Assembly: GCA_000687975.1 (NCBI GenBank)
Contig: JIAB01000001.1
Span: 1,302,001 to 1,366,000, forward strand
DNA from: Lachnospiraceae bacterium AC2031
GTDB lineage: Bacteria; Bacillota; Clostridia; Lachnospirales; Lachnospiraceae
Reading direction: 5' to 3'
DNA: 64,000 nucleotides
This document shows, one piece after another, positions 52,285 through 62,518 of the stretch. The notes beneath the pieces were generated by a model that was given only the letters and a program-made list of their open reading frames with translations, did no database searches and had not been told where the DNA came from. Within the stretch, counting starts at the first letter, position 1. Each line of letters begins with the position of its first letter. The translations under genes were made by a program, and so were the position numbers.

Positions 52285-54064
52285 TTCTATCTTCCTCACT
52301 TTCTATAACATCTACAAGTAATCCCTTTTCCAAGAATAGATTAAGAGAATCCTTTTTTCTTTTATCTTCGCTGGACGCAGTATCGTCATCCTGCGATCTG
52401 ATACTTATTTCTTTTCCAACTATTTTGGATATATCTTTACCAAGCTGCTCTAAGTTCTCAGCATTCTTTGCATAGTATTTCAGGTGTCCTTTTTCCTTAG
52501 GCGTCTTTCTGATCTTTATGATCAGTTCAGCCTTTCCCTCCTGTCCATACTCAGTTGATGGAACAACCTGGTAATAGTTGAGCAAATCCTGTTTTATCGG
52601 ACTAAGCTGCGATACTATCTCATTCCACCTGTCTAAAAACAGCTCATCCAGTTCCTTTGCAGTAGCTGGTGGGTACTTTTCTTTTATCTTTTCTCTGTAC
52701 TCCTGCCTTTTTCCTTCGATGTCCTCTACCTGGACACGTTTCATGCTGGCAGTTTCCATAGCAATAGCCTTGATCTGCTCATACTTTTCAGCCACCTTCT
52801 TATCAAGCTCGCTTCGCAGTCTGGCATCTACAAGAGCATCTATCTCTGCACTGCTGACACTGCTGAGAGTTCCCGACTGGACAGGGGCTCCAGCACCAGG
52901 TGCTGTGCCTCCAGCAAAGGCTGCCTTCTCCAGCTTATCAAGTCTACTGGCCAGAGATTCATAATCACCCTTTGCCTCAGGATACATAAGCTTTATAAGA
53001 GTTGTCTCCAGAGTAACTCTCTTTACTGTAGATTTTCTAATATCTGCCGAGAGATACTGCAGAGTCGTAAGATACGATGCAAGGGTTTCTACCGGATAAT
53101 CCTTACCAAGTTCAATAAGCCTGTCTGCATTTTCACTGGTGAGATCCAGTTCATCTCTTAGGTTTGGAGAAAGCTTCAGGAAAAGCATATTTCTTACGAA
53201 CCAAGCCAGATCATCAGTAAACTTCGTCAGATCCTTTCCGCTCCAGATGCTTTCATTTATTATATCCAGAACTTCGTCAGCCCTCTGATTCATCATAGCT
53301 TCAAAGAGTCTGATATATATATCAATCGATACCGCTCCAACCGTAGCCAGAACCATATCTCGGCTAAGTTCCTTACCCATATTGGCAGAGAGACATTCAT
53401 CAAGGATAGATAAAGCATCTCTCATGGAACCATCCGCAAGTCTTGCTATATAGAGCAGTGCGTCACGCTCAGCCTTTTCTCCCTCCCTGGAAACTATGTC
53501 TGCCATTCTGTCAGCTATAGTCTCTATAGGAATTCGATGGAAATCAAATACCTGACATCTGGACTTAATCGTTATTGGAAGCTTCTCATCATCAGTAGTA
53601 GCCAGAATAAAGATAACGTATTCTGGTGGTTCCTCCATAGTCTTCAGGAGTGCATTGAAAGCTCCGTTAGAAAGCTGATGAGCCTCATCGATAATGTAGA
53701 CCAGGTACTTTCCATTTGCCGGTGCATACTGAACGGTTTCATTAATCTGTCGCATATAATCAACGCCGCTATGTGTTGCAGCATCAATCTCTATAACATT
53801 TAAAGAACTACCATCTGCTATAGCCTTGCAGCTGTCACATTCTCCACAAGGACCTGCCTCCGTAGGATGCTCACAGTTCACGACTTTTGCCATAAGCTTC
53901 GCAATGGTAGTTTTACCTGTACCTCTTGTACCACGCAGCAGATAAGCATGTCCAACTCTGTTATTTGCTATCTGATTCTTTAAAGTTGTAACAACGTGTT
54001 CCTGTCCCTTTACTTCATTAAAGCTGTCAGGGCGGAACTTTCTATATAAAGCAAGATATGACAT
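52277..54064 (-). CDS. dnaX: DNA polymerase III subunit gamma/tau
   Basis: Clamp-loader ATPase of 595 residues. The Walker A is [17 protein letters not shown]; zinc ligands are in [16 protein letters not shown]; Walker B is [18 protein letters not shown]; sensor 1 is [20 protein letters not shown]. Domains I-III (to about 370) are followed by a tau-like C-terminal part. An A-AAA-AAG heptamer in frame lies only about 27 codons from the end, too late to make a classical gamma form. Confidence 0.96.
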   Translation of the reverse strand: MSYLALYRKFRPDSFNEVKGQEHVVTTLKNQIANNRVGHAYLLRGTRGTGKTTIAKLMAKVVNCEHPTEAGPCGECDSCKAIADGSSLNVIEIDAATHSGVDYMRQINETVQYAPANGKYLVYIIDEAHQLSNGAFNALLKTMEEPPEYVIFILATTDDEKLPITIKSRCQVFDFHRIPIETIADRMADIVSREGEKAERDALLYIARLADGSMRDALSILDECLSANMGKELSRDMVLATVGAVSIDIYIRLFEAMMNQRADEVLDIINESIWSGKDLTKFTDDLAWFVRNMLFLKLSPNLRDELDLTSENADRLIELGKDYPVETLASYLTTLQYLSADIRKSTVKRVTLETTLIKLMYPEAKGDYESLASRLDKLEKAAFAGGTAPGAGAPVQSGTLSSVSSAEIDALVDARLRSELDKKVAEKYEQIKAIAMETASMKRVQVEDIEGKRQEYREKIKEKYPPATAKELDELFLDRWNEIVSQLSPIKQDLLNYYQVVPSTEYGQEGKAELIIKIRKTPKEKGHLKYYAKNAENLEQLGKDISKIVGKEISIRSQDDDTASSEDKRKKDSLNLFLEKGLLVDVIESEEDRNG

Positions 54065-54264
54065 GGTTTGTTTTATCCTAAAATTTCCTAGTTTATGCTT
54101 AGACCGCGCATAGAATTATTATACAAGATACACATACATTTCACAAGTTAAACTAGCGTTTTTACTGGCGTTTCTATAGCCGCAGTGTTATAATATCATT
54201 CGGTTAAAAGTATTATACTTTGCCGTGTAACAAGAGACTAAACTTACGAAAGCGAGATAGTTTT

Positions 54265-55068
54265 ATGGCAAATCTTTCATCGGAACAGGAAGAACTCCTG
54301 AAAGAAATCAAGTCAACCTTTAATGGTGATACTGAAGAGAGCAAGGCAGAAGCTGTAGAGCCTGCTGCTGAAGAAGCTCCATCTGATAACAATGACGAAA
54401 ATGTCAGTAAGAACGAATCAGATAATACTGAACCAGATTATGATGAACCAGATTATTCAGATTTAGAAGAAGATGAATCACTGGATTCTATATCTGATGG
54501 CACAACAGATGTTCTTAAAGAAAAGCCAAAGAAACCATCTGCAGATTATCATGAAGATTGGGGCACTACAGTAAAACCTGCAAGCAAGTCCATGCCAAAG
54601 TATGGTCCAGGATTTAAATATGTGCCTATCATTTCAGCAGTCACAGTAATTGCCATAGTGCTTGGTCATATCGGACCTTTTGTTGGAGGAGTCATCACCA
54701 ACAAAACATTTAGATATATATACATCGGATTTGGCGTTGCCATTCTGGCATGGGGAATCAGTCTCATACTCAACGCCATAAATGAATGCGCTATCCTGAT
54801 CAATGCGCAGATGGGTAAGCTTGTTACAACAGGTGTTTACAGCAAAACTCGTAATCCAATGTACACAGGCGTAACATTTATCTGTACAGGCGCACTTTTT
54901 ATATCAGGAAATGCTTTCGTATTCTTCCTTCCAGTATTGTTCTGGCTATTCATGTCATACCTTATGACAAATACCGAAGAAGAGCTTCTGGAAAAAACCT
55001 TCGGACAGGATTATCTGGATTATAAAAATGAAACTAACCGCTTCCTGCCATTTAAGAAGCATTCATAA
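54265..55068 (+). CDS. Isoprenylcysteine/phospholipid methyltransferase-like membrane protein
   Basis: A 267-residue protein of the ICMT/PEMT-like superfamily. The first 120 residues are acidic and probably disordered (EEAPSDNNDENVSKNESDN). Four to five transmembrane segments follow, and the C-terminal methyltransferase core reads LVTTGVYSKTRNPMYTGV and EEELLEKTFGQDYLDYKNE with the RNPMY and E-E SAM-binding motifs. The start at 54265 is chosen over 54220 by its GAGAT site. The substrate is unknown. The 3' end overlaps the facing esterase gene by 17 bases. Confidence 0.85.
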   Translation: MANLSSEQEELLKEIKSTFNGDTEESKAEAVEPAAEEAPSDNNDENVSKNESDNTEPDYDEPDYSDLEEDESLDSISDGTTDVLKEKPKKPSADYHEDWGTTVKPASKSMPKYGPGFKYVPIISAVTVIAIVLGHIGPFVGGVITNKTFRYIYIGFGVAILAWGISLILNAINECAILINAQMGKLVTTGVYSKTRNPMYTGVTFICTGALFISGNAFVFFLPVLFWLFMSYLMTNTEEELLEKTFGQDYLDYKNETNRFLPFKKHS

Positions 55069-56035
55069 ATTCAAGAATTAACTGATTGATATTTATTCCC
55101 GTTACTCCTTCATCTGGCCAGGAGTGACGACCATCTTTAATAGAGAGATTCCAAAGGCTTTTACCGGTATCTACGTTTTCGAACTTAGATAGGGTGGAAG
55201 CCTTTCCTATTTCTTCAGACCCTGACCCAGTCATACCATTTGCCGCAACATAATAATCAAGAACATCCTCTATAGCAGGGTTAATTGAGGAATCAGCGCT
55301 GCCATCAGCATTCTTAGGCACCACATCATCCTTTTCACCAGTAACCTGAAATACGCCGATACTAAGGCTGTCAGGACGGGTCTCCCATATACTTTCAGGC
55401 ATCATTCCTGCAACACTGACCACAGCAGCAAATGTGTCATCTGCCTCCAGTGCGAGTCGATGAGTCATAAATGCACCATTACTAAAACCAACTGCATAGG
55501 TCTTTAACGCATCTGTCTTATACTCTTCCTGAATATAATGCACTAAGGCCTTTAGAAAGGCTGTATCTCTGTTTTCTGAATCACCAAGACCTGAGTTCCA
55601 GCCTGTAGCTCCTGTGGCGTCATTTGAGCTTTTAGCCCCTGTTACATAGACCACAGTATACCCTTCCTCACAGGCATCCTTTTCAAAACCGCAGGCAAGC
55701 CGAAAGCTCTCTGCATTCTGGCCATAGCCATGAAGCATTATAACCAACGGAGAACCTTCCACAACTTCCGGAGTATCCACAATAAACTCATGTTCCAGAC
55801 CATCAAAGGTACAGGTGAAACAGCCTTGTTTCGTCTCAGTAACATCACCTATCTCTGTGTCCCCAGAATCCGTAACTGAAGCAGTCTCTTCAATTGTTTC
55901 CTCAGTTATTTCTTCAGTAGTTTCAATAGTCTCAGTCACATCCGAAGCTGCCTCGCCACTTCCACATCCTGTAAAAGCAAAAGTGAGGATAGCGACAGTA
56001 CCTCGAATTAAAATATTTTTTTTTATTCTTTTCAT
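55052..56035 (-). CDS. Lipoprotein esterase of the LpqC / PHB-depolymerase-like family
   Basis: A 327-residue alpha/beta hydrolase exported as a lipoprotein: the lipobox is LTFAFTGC in the first 27 residues. A Thr/Glu-rich linker follows (ETIETTEEITEETIEE). The catalytic domain has VIMLHGYGQN (oxyanion region), AVGFSNGAFMTHRLA (nucleophile Ser in GFSNG) and a late DGRHSWPDEG His. Homologues act as feruloyl or acetyl-xylan esterases, which would fit a plant-fibre degrader, but the substrate is inference. AGAGGTGAG precedes the start at 56035. Confidence 0.88.
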   Translation of the reverse strand: MKRIKKNILIRGTVAILTFAFTGCGSGEAASDVTETIETTEEITEETIEETASVTDSGDTEIGDVTETKQGCFTCTFDGLEHEFIVDTPEVVEGSPLVIMLHGYGQNAESFRLACGFEKDACEEGYTVVYVTGAKSSNDATGATGWNSGLGDSENRDTAFLKALVHYIQEEYKTDALKTYAVGFSNGAFMTHRLALEADDTFAAVVSVAGMMPESIWETRPDSLSIGVFQVTGEKDDVVPKNADGSADSSINPAIEDVLDYYVAANGMTGSGSEEIGKASTLSKFENVDTGKSLWNLSIKDGRHSWPDEGVTGININQLILEFMNAS

Positions 56036-56118
56036 AAGCTCACCTCTTTTTATCAAAAAGGGTTAAAGGTCTAAAAAGGGCCCGCCCCTCTGGGCGAGCC
56101 CCGTCACATCTTGTTTAA

Positions 56119-57594
56119 TTAGTATGGGCTGTACATCAGATCTTCGATGTCGCGATTTCCATACTCATACATTTTCTGAAGAACGTAATTCTTTACATCA
56201 TCAGGTGCATTAATAACGATGATACTAACAAAGTTATTAACATAGCCACACCACTTCTCGTAAGCTTCCTGCTTATCTGAAGCACTTGGCTCCTTTGTTG
56301 CCTTTTCCTTATCGAAACCAAGGTTGTCGTCTGAACGAAGGATTTCCTTCATACCCAGGGATTTAAATGTTATTCCGTAGGCAATTCTCTGAAGTTCCTC
56401 TGTTCTAACAAATCCACAGTCATACATTTCTGTAATAAGATCAAGGATGATCTCATCAGCAGAATTGAAGTAGTGGCTCTTGAAGTAAAGATCTTCCTTA
56501 CGTGTAAGGCCTTCAACATCCTGCTGGTTATACCAGTAATAATTTGCTCCAGGAGCACTTGATACCTGTTCGATAGGAGTTGCAGGACGAACCTCTTTCT
56601 TTTTCTTTTTCTTCTTTTTCTCAGGTGTTGCAAGAACATCTGTAGGACCATCTGTATACGATGTATCCTCTACTGGCGCAGCAACTGGTGCTACTGGTGT
56701 TGGAGCTACCGGAGTCTCCATAACAGGTGTTGGAGCTACCGGTGTAGGTGCAGCTGGCTGCTGATTCATCATCAGATTAGGATCTGGACCAGCAACTACT
56801 GGCTGTGCAGGAGCAACTCCTGCCATCACTGACTCTGGTGTAGGATTAGGAATAACTGGTTCCTTCTTCTCCTCATTGTCAGGTCTATCTACAAATGCAC
56901 TGTCGAATGAAGCATTATAGTCAGGTGACTCAGCTCTCATCTTAGCCATCTCATTCAGGCTGTCTTCCTGTTCCTGAACGGCGTCTCTTTCATTTTTCAG
57001 TGCTTCTCTTATCTTCTCTGTATCAAGTTCTGCTGTATTACCATCAACAGATTCATCAACATCCTTACCTACAAGATTCTCTGGAACGATATCTTCATCA
57101 TTCTCAGATTCCTCTTCTACTGCTGGAGCAGAATCCTTTGCTTTAATATCAGCAAATCTAGATGAAAGTCTATTCTTCTTTGGTGCGTTCGTATCTGAAG
57201 TCTGACCCTGAACAGCATTTGCTATTTCTTCAACCTTAGCAGCTGCGCTTGCTCTTGCAGCATCATCTTCTGCTTCATCAACAGATTCAAGCTCGCGGGC
57301 GATTCTTTCAGCCTCAACCTTCGCTTTGGTCTCCTCCACCGATTCTACAGCCTCACGAACACGACGCGACATCTCATCATCTTCTTCGTCATCGTCATCG
57401 TAGTCATCCTCGTCATCTTCCTCAGGAAGTGCTCTGACTGGTTTCTTCTCTTCCTCATACTTTCCACTAGAAGCTAAAACCTTGATCGTAATAATAATGA
57501 GTACAAGCAAGAATATCAAAAGAAGTGCTGCAAAACCAAGGATAAAAAGCGTAGATGTATCCATCGTCTTCAAGCTTTCTATAATATCACTCAT
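56119..57594 (-). CDS. Membrane-anchored acidic protein with a conserved C-terminal domain, family unknown
   Basis: A 491-residue protein. One transmembrane segment near the N-terminus (about 13-37, STLFILGFAALLLIFLLVLI) is followed by about 300 low-complexity residues: acidic EEDDEDDYDDDDEEDDE, coiled segments, Pro-Ala-Val-rich PVAPTPVMETPVAPTPV and a KKKKKKKEVRP cluster. The last 150 residues (from NYYWYNQQDVEGLTRKEDLY) form a compact helical domain ending RDIEDLMYSP. The layout suggests an intracellular domain tethered to the membrane by a long flexible linker. I do not recognise the family. Confidence 0.82.
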   Translation of the reverse strand: MSDIIESLKTMDTSTLFILGFAALLLIFLLVLIIITIKVLASSGKYEEEKKPVRALPEEDDEDDYDDDDEEDDEMSRRVREAVESVEETKAKVEAERIARELESVDEAEDDAARASAAAKVEEIANAVQGQTSDTNAPKKNRLSSRFADIKAKDSAPAVEEESENDEDIVPENLVGKDVDESVDGNTAELDTEKIREALKNERDAVQEQEDSLNEMAKMRAESPDYNASFDSAFVDRPDNEEKKEPVIPNPTPESVMAGVAPAQPVVAGPDPNLMMNQQPAAPTPVAPTPVMETPVAPTPVAPVAAPVEDTSYTDGPTDVLATPEKKKKKKKKEVRPATPIEQVSSAPGANYYWYNQQDVEGLTRKEDLYFKSHYFNSADEIILDLITEMYDCGFVRTEELQRIAYGITFKSLGMKEILRSDDNLGFDKEKATKEPSASDKQEAYEKWCGYVNNFVSIIVINAPDDVKNYVLQKMYEYGNRDIEDLMYSPY

Positions 57595-57726
57595 GGAGTA
57601 AACCCCTTTCTAATCTCGATTATAACTATTCACCAGTGCCTCTCTAAGGCCAGTTAATAAACTAATCCGCACGAGAAAACACCGCATAATAGTATAACAT
57701 AGAGCCCCTCAAAAAACAATCACGCT

Positions 57727-59187
57727 TTATGATAACTTCTCTATAGCAGCATCGATACGAGCCAGGGATTCTTCCTTTCCAAGGATAGACATAAGCTCTG
57801 TTGCACCACCTGGAGTAGCCGCCTTTCCTGACATTGCTGTACGGAGTGGCCACATGATAAATCCAGTCTTATATTCCTTCTCGGCACCAAAAGCCTTAAG
57901 AAGCTCAAACAGACTGTCGTTATCAAATGCTGTTGCCTCTGCGAGTACTGGGCGAACCTCCTTCAGGAGCTGCAGACTGTTTTCTGCGTTAGTTTTCATT
58001 TTCTTGTGTGTATACATCTCGATATCATAATCAGGAACTGCCTCAAAGAAGTCTATCTGATCCTTAATATCTGTAAATACCTCAATACGTGACTGAACCA
58101 TAGATGCAATATGCTTAAGATCAAGAGGCTTTGAGATAACCTCCTTAAGGATTGGCTCAGCCTTCTCATAGAACTTATCTGGATCCATCTTCTTGATATA
58201 CTCGCCATTCATCCATTTCAGCTTTGTCATATCAAGAACAGCCGGAGACTTAGAAATCTTATGATAATCAAACTCCTTAACAAGCTCTTCAAGAGAGAAG
58301 ATCTCATTGTTACCCTCTGGGCTCCAGCCCAGAAGTGATACGAAATTAACGATTGTCTCTGTCAGGAAGCCCTGCTCAAGAAGATCCTCGAAAGAAGAAT
58401 GTCCGCTTCTCTTAGAAAGCTTAGCATGATTTTCATCTGTTATAAGTGGGCAGTGAATGTAAACTGGAACCTCCCAGCCAAATGCCTCGTAAAGTCTGTT
58501 GTACTTTGGAGCAGATGACAGATACTCGTTACCACGAACAACATGTGTGATACCCATAAGGTGATCATCTACAACGTTAGCGAAGTTGTATGTTGGGAAA
58601 CCATCTGACTTGATCAGGATCATATCATCAAGCTCAGCATTTGGAACTGTGATAGTTCCGTAGAGCTCATCCTCAAACTTTGTCTCACCCTCTGTTGGAT
58701 TGTTCTGTCTGATGACAAATGGAACTCCAGCATCAAGCTTTGCCTGCACCTCTTCCTTACTCAGTCCCAGACAGTGCTTGTCATAGTGGAATACAGTCTT
58801 CTTCTCGCCATCAACTTCAATCTCTGTATGAAGATTTGCAAGACGCTCCTCGTCGCAGAAACAGTAATATGCTTCACCTTTCTCAACAAGCTTCTTTGCA
58901 TATTCCATATAAACTCCCTGAGCCATTCTCTCAGACTGAATATATGGACCTACACCGCCGTCCTTATCAGGACCTTCATCCCAGAGAAGACCTGTTTCTG
59001 TCAGCGTTCTATATATGATATCTACAGCACCTTCAACCTCACGGTTCTGGTCTGTATCTTCAATTCTGAGTATAAAGTCACCACCTTCATGCTTTGTGAT
59101 GAGGTATGCATAAAGTGCAGTTCTCAGGTTACCAACATGCATTCTTCCAGTTGGACTTGGGGCAAATCTTGTTCTAATCTTACTCAT
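57727..59187 (-). CDS. gltX: Glutamyl-tRNA synthetase
   Basis: Charges tRNA-Glu (and possibly tRNA-Gln). The 486-residue class I synthetase has the HIGH-type motif in [18 protein letters not shown] and the KMSKS-type motif in [16 protein letters not shown]. The start at 59187 is chosen for the GAGAGGAAAAAG site; a longer frame to 59235 crosses a hairpin. No GatCAB genes are in the window, so the Gln pathway cannot be judged. Confidence 0.96.
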   Translation of the reverse strand: MSKIRTRFAPSPTGRMHVGNLRTALYAYLITKHEGGDFILRIEDTDQNREVEGAVDIIYRTLTETGLLWDEGPDKDGGVGPYIQSERMAQGVYMEYAKKLVEKGEAYYCFCDEERLANLHTEIEVDGEKKTVFHYDKHCLGLSKEEVQAKLDAGVPFVIRQNNPTEGETKFEDELYGTITVPNAELDDMILIKSDGFPTYNFANVVDDHLMGITHVVRGNEYLSSAPKYNRLYEAFGWEVPVYIHCPLITDENHAKLSKRSGHSSFEDLLEQGFLTETIVNFVSLLGWSPEGNNEIFSLEELVKEFDYHKISKSPAVLDMTKLKWMNGEYIKKMDPDKFYEKAEPILKEVISKPLDLKHIASMVQSRIEVFTDIKDQIDFFEAVPDYDIEMYTHKKMKTNAENSLQLLKEVRPVLAEATAFDNDSLFELLKAFGAEKEYKTGFIMWPLRTAMSGKAATPGGATELMSILGKEESLARIDAAIEKLS

Positions 59188-59208
59188 TTCTTTTTCCTCT
59201 CTTATTTG

Positions 59209-59235
59209 GTGCAATGGGGACGGACCCCGCTGCAC
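59209..59235. promoter_or_regulatory. Hairpin between yihY and gltX
   Basis: GTGCA-ATGGGGACGGACCCCGC-TGCAC contains a GGGG/CCCC inner stem and a GTGCA/TGCAC outer stem. It stands between the yihY stop and the gltX ribosome site. No T-run follows on the coding strand, so it is an intercistronic hairpin, not a terminator there; TTTTT follows on the plus strand. Confidence 0.5.
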
Positions 59236-59238
59236 TTT

Positions 59239-60189
59239 TTATTCTTCTTTAGTGTCGAGGATTGCTTCCATTTCCTCTTTTGTAAATTCTCCAAGTTCTG
59301 GGTCTTCTATCTCGTCGTCATCCCAGACCTCGGTTGCATCCTTATGATATTTGCTGAGCTCGTACTCCTTCTCACGGTCGCGACATGTCTGTAAATACTC
59401 ATTGATCTGAGCTCCTATAAATACGAAGTAGATAACAAAGTACATCCAGAACATCAGCATGATGACTGTGGTAAGAGAACCATAAAGGTAGCTCTTCGAT
59501 GCGTAAATATCAATATATAATGAGAATATCTTCGTAACTGTGACCCAGGCAAAGGCAGCGAACAGCGCTCCAGGAACCTGATTCTTGAAACGAAGCTTCT
59601 TCGTAGGAACGATTGTATACATCAGCTCGAACATTACAAAGAGAAGGACAAATGTAGCCACTCCTCTTAGACTGATCACAAGCCAGGCTTCACTTGCGTA
59701 CTGCGGAAACTGGCTAAGCACATACTTGGCAATCTGTGTACCAAACATGTTCAGTATCGACAGCGCCACGATCAGAATGACCAGGGCTATAGTATAAACA
59801 GAACTGATGCTTCGAATGATAAAGTAGTTTCTCTGCTCTCTTGAGCGGTAGACCTCATTTAGCCCGTATCTTACAGCCATGAGACCTTTGGCAGCTGACC
59901 ATACAGCTATCAGGAAGGATACTATGGTAAGGGAACCACTTGAATGCTGATACATCTCCATAACCGTGTCACCGATATAGCTTTCAAATCGGTTTGGCAG
60001 TACGTAATAAATGATATCCAGCACCTGATCCTCCGAAAGATACAGGAACTTCGGAAGGGATATAATGAGGTTGATTATAGGAAAAAAGGACAGAAAAATA
60101 AAGAATGCAGACTGAGCAGCAAATGCGCCCATGTGCTCATCCTTCGTACTCTTAGCAAATCTTGTAATATCCCTTATCCTATCTTTCAT
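59239..60189 (-). CDS. YihY/BrkB-family membrane protein
   Basis: A 316-residue protein with six transmembrane segments. Family motifs include GAFAAQSAFFIFLSFFPIIN near the N-terminus, WSAAKGLMAVRYGLNEVYR, and GALFAAFAWVTVTKIFSLYI. The last 45 residues are a charged cytoplasmic tail. Once called ribonuclease BN by mistake, the family has no firm function; an envelope or transport role is likely. Confidence 0.92.
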   Translation of the reverse strand: MKDRIRDITRFAKSTKDEHMGAFAAQSAFFIFLSFFPIINLIISLPKFLYLSEDQVLDIIYYVLPNRFESYIGDTVMEMYQHSSGSLTIVSFLIAVWSAAKGLMAVRYGLNEVYRSREQRNYFIIRSISSVYTIALVILIVALSILNMFGTQIAKYVLSQFPQYASEAWLVISLRGVATFVLLFVMFELMYTIVPTKKLRFKNQVPGALFAAFAWVTVTKIFSLYIDIYASKSYLYGSLTTVIMLMFWMYFVIYFVFIGAQINEYLQTCRDREKEYELSKYHKDATEVWDDDEIEDPELGEFTKEEMEAILDTKEE

Positions 60190-60203
60190 AATCCCATAAG
60201 AAA

Positions 60204-60229
60204 AGGCTTAACGTTGTTTCGCTAAGCCT
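60204..60229 (-). terminator. Terminator after the 6S-like RNA
   Basis: AGGCTTA and TAAGCCT form a 7-base-pair stem, followed on the minus strand by TTTTCTTATG. It lies just before the yihY start and would end the upstream RNA. Confidence 0.75.
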
Positions 60230-60247
60230 GAGTTATCGTACCGGTCA

Positions 60248-60420
60248 TTAAACATCCAAGATGCCGGCTCCTACTTTTTGACTCCTAGCCGAAGCCAGGT
60301 GGGTATTCGCAATGTGGCTTCTGAAGTCCACTCCATGGAGGCATGTCATCTACCACATGATTAGAATTCCCTATAAAAAAGTGTAGGTTCAAAAACTGTA
60401 GGAGTTATCGTGCATCCCAG
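60248..60420 (-). ncRNA. ssrS: Structured RNA, probably 6S RNA
   Basis: No gene lies in 60190-60525. On the minus strand a rod-like fold is visible: GATGC/GCATC, CTCCTAC/GTAGGAG, TTTTTGA/TCAAAAA close the base. Next comes an asymmetric open region with a small CTGGC-TTCG-GCTAG hairpin on the 3' side. GGGAATTC/GAATACCC and ATGTGG/CCACAT form the apical arm. A long closing stem, a central bubble with a 3'-side hairpin and a long apical stem are the 6S RNA plan, and the size (about 170-215 bases) fits. No primary-sequence match was tested, so another structured RNA is possible. A direct repeat GAGTTATCGT occurs at 60230-60239 and 60402-60411. Confidence 0.5.
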
Positions 60421-60525
60421 ATATTTAATATTAATTCCAAATCATAAGTCTTATGATGTCTTTATTATATTATTTCAGCTTATATAATGCAACTGTTTTT
60501 ATATAGCCGAACACCTTCTAAGCAT

Positions 60526-61701
60526 TTACTCTTCAGTACTATCATCTGCCGGTTTTTCTGGCAGCGGAATAGCTCCCTGACTTGAATATCCTGTCTCTGC
60601 ACTGATAGTAGCACTAATGCTTTGAACATCTGCAGTTGGTGTATAACCCTCTGTTCCGAAAAGGAACTGCTGCATGGTGATAACATTTTCATTTAGATCT
60701 ACAGGTGCTATACATGAACCCTTAGTTCCAGATGAGTAATACTCCCAACTAAGTGGGAATCCTGTACTCTCAACTAATTCGTATGACATTACACCCTTTG
60801 CCAGATCATAGACCTGATCTTCAGTGATCGAAGTACCAATATATGGGAATACTTCATCGATAATAGAATTAAGCGTTGAAAGGTCAGAATGCTTCGCCTT
60901 ATCGATCATAGCCTGAATGACCTCACGCTGACGCTCAGTTCTTGTTATGTCTCCCTGATCTGTGCTTCGGATACGGGAGTAGGCAGTTGCCTGAGCTCCG
61001 TTCAGGGTAACATAGCCTGTTTCGTAAACACCGTCGGAGTTAATACCATTTACCTGTATCTGTTCTGCAAGAACACCGTTAAGTGTATCCAGCTCATTCT
61101 CTTCAATGTGAACTGTTACTCCGCCCAGCGCATCGATAGCACGGGTAAGACCTTCCCAGTTTACAACAACATATTCTGATATATTAAGATCCAGATTCTG
61201 GTTCAATGTCTGAAGAGCAAGCTGCGGACCGCCATAAGCATAAGCCGCATTTACCTTTGTAGTAACAGTTGAACCATCGTTCTTTGTAATCTGAAGAAGT
61301 GTATCTCTATAAACAGAAAGGAGCTTTATCTCCTTAGTGTCATTATTAATGCTGGCAATGATTATCGCATCACTTCGGCTGCCTTTTTCAAGGTTGTTGT
61401 CACGGGCATCAATACCAAAGAGGGCTATATTTGTGTAACCCTGCATCTCTTCGTTGGCACCCTCATTAATATCCAGTTCTTCAACAGACAGATCATTTAC
61501 ATGATCGAACTTTGTATATTTCTGATGCAGATAAACCCTGAGGATTCCATAGCCAAGGAGAATGATCACGATCAGCTCAACTAAGAGAGCAACTCCCCAC
61601 TTAGCATTTGAGCTCCAGCGTTTTCTCTTCTTTCTTCTAGAGCGTCTTTCCTCAATCTTGTCGGCAAGATCATCATCATTTTCATCAAAATCTTTGCTCA
61701 T
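60526..61701 (-). CDS. LCP-family (LytR-CpsA-Psr) glycopolymer transferase
   Basis: Attaches teichoic acid-like or capsular polymers to peptidoglycan from undecaprenyl carriers. The 391-residue protein has a short basic cytoplasmic tail, one transmembrane segment (about 34-56, WGVALLVELIVIILLGYG) and an extracellular LCP domain (ALFGIDARDNNLEKGSRSDA, LLSVYRDTLLQI, AYSRIRSTDQGDITRTERQR). The Asp and Arg residues of the active site are present. The start at 61701 has AAAGGAAG; a longer frame would overlap the GT2 gene. Its neighbours are sugar-transfer genes, so it probably anchors the polymer they make. Confidence 0.94.
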   Translation of the reverse strand: MSKDFDENDDDLADKIEERRSRRKKRKRWSSNAKWGVALLVELIVIILLGYGILRVYLHQKYTKFDHVNDLSVEELDINEGANEEMQGYTNIALFGIDARDNNLEKGSRSDAIIIASINNDTKEIKLLSVYRDTLLQITKNDGSTVTTKVNAAYAYGGPQLALQTLNQNLDLNISEYVVVNWEGLTRAIDALGGVTVHIEENELDTLNGVLAEQIQVNGINSDGVYETGYVTLNGAQATAYSRIRSTDQGDITRTERQREVIQAMIDKAKHSDLSTLNSIIDEVFPYIGTSITEDQVYDLAKGVMSYELVESTGFPLSWEYYSSGTKGSCIAPVDLNENVITMQQFLFGTEGYTPTADVQSISATISAETGYSSQGAIPLPEKPADDSTEE

Positions 61702-61711
61702 ACTCTTCCTT

Positions 61712-62470
61712 TCATAATCCAAGCTTTGAGACATACATTTTAATTCTGAGGGTATCGCGTACCATAGCAAATATGCTTCTCAGTTTTATCTTTGATTTAT
61801 TATCCTTGTTTCTTGAGAAATTAACCACTACAGGCATTTCTTCTATTCTGTAATTATGCATCTTTTCTGCAATCGCAAGCATCTCTATATCAAAAGAATA
61901 GCCCTTGCAACGGCAATACTTGGCAATTTCCTGGGCAAGATCCGTTCTGAACAGCTTGATTCCCGTCTGGGTATCTCTTAGCCTTAGTCCAAAGATAGCT
62001 TTAAGGAACAAATAGTATCCCGTGCTCATGATCTTACGAAGAGGAGGATACTCAACCTGAGAATCCGGATGCATCTTCGAACCAATAACAATACCTATTG
62101 GCTTCTCATCATCCTTAGCAGGCTCATCCAGTTTTCCTTCAATCTTCTTAAGAAAGTTTTCAAGAAGATATGGAGGCAGCTCCAGATCCGCATCAAGAAA
62201 TGCTGTGTATTCCGACTTTGCTGACATCATACCACGTCTTACCGCATAGCCCTTTCCCTTATTCTGCTTATAGGAAATCAGACCAACGCGATTATCTGTG
62301 GCCATAGCACGTCTTATCTCCGATTCCGTCTCATCAGTACTGCCATCATTTACAACCAGCAGTCTGAAGGAATCCGAGAACTTCTCAACCTGTGTAAGTG
62401 TCTCTATTATATTTCTGTAAATTCGTGTTCCTTCGTTGTAGCAAGGCATCACGATAGTTAGTTTCAACAT
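61712..62470 (-). CDS. Family 2 glycosyltransferase (dolichol-phosphate-sugar synthase type)
   Basis: A 252-residue GT-A enzyme. TIVMPCYNEGTRIYRNI and LLVVNDGSTDET mark the nucleotide-sugar site, AFLDADLELPP is the metal-binding DxD-type motif, and GYYLFLKAIFGLRLRDTQTG is typical of the DPM1/GtrB-like group that loads a sugar on a polyprenyl phosphate. There is no C-terminal membrane pair. The start at 62470 is set by the family N-terminus; a start nine codons upstream is possible. Confidence 0.9.
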   Translation of the reverse strand: MLKLTIVMPCYNEGTRIYRNIIETLTQVEKFSDSFRLLVVNDGSTDETESEIRRAMATDNRVGLISYKQNKGKGYAVRRGMMSAKSEYTAFLDADLELPPYLLENFLKKIEGKLDEPAKDDEKPIGIVIGSKMHPDSQVEYPPLRKIMSTGYYLFLKAIFGLRLRDTQTGIKLFRTDLAQEIAKYCRCKGYSFDIEMLAIAEKMHNYRIEEMPVVVNFSRNKDNKSKIKLRSIFAMVRDTLRIKMYVSKLGL

Positions 62471-62518
62471 GCTACTAAGTCCTTCACTATGTGCCAAGGG
62501 AACTTAAGAATTGACACA

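Noticed and set aside
52352-52358. A-AAA-AAG slippery heptamer in dnaX, possible programmed frameshift
   Set aside because: It lies about 27 codons from the normal stop, so slippage would only trim the tail; there is no supporting downstream structure or internal Shine-Dalgarno that I can see.
57662-57853. 63-codon minus-strand frame at the 3' end of gltX
   Set aside because: It overlaps gltX on the same strand in another frame and has no ribosome site.
60230-60411. The 10-base direct repeat as target-site duplication of a mobile element
   Set aside because: The bracketed sequence folds as a long RNA with no inverted-repeat ends or transposase; kept only as a note under the 6S-like RNA.
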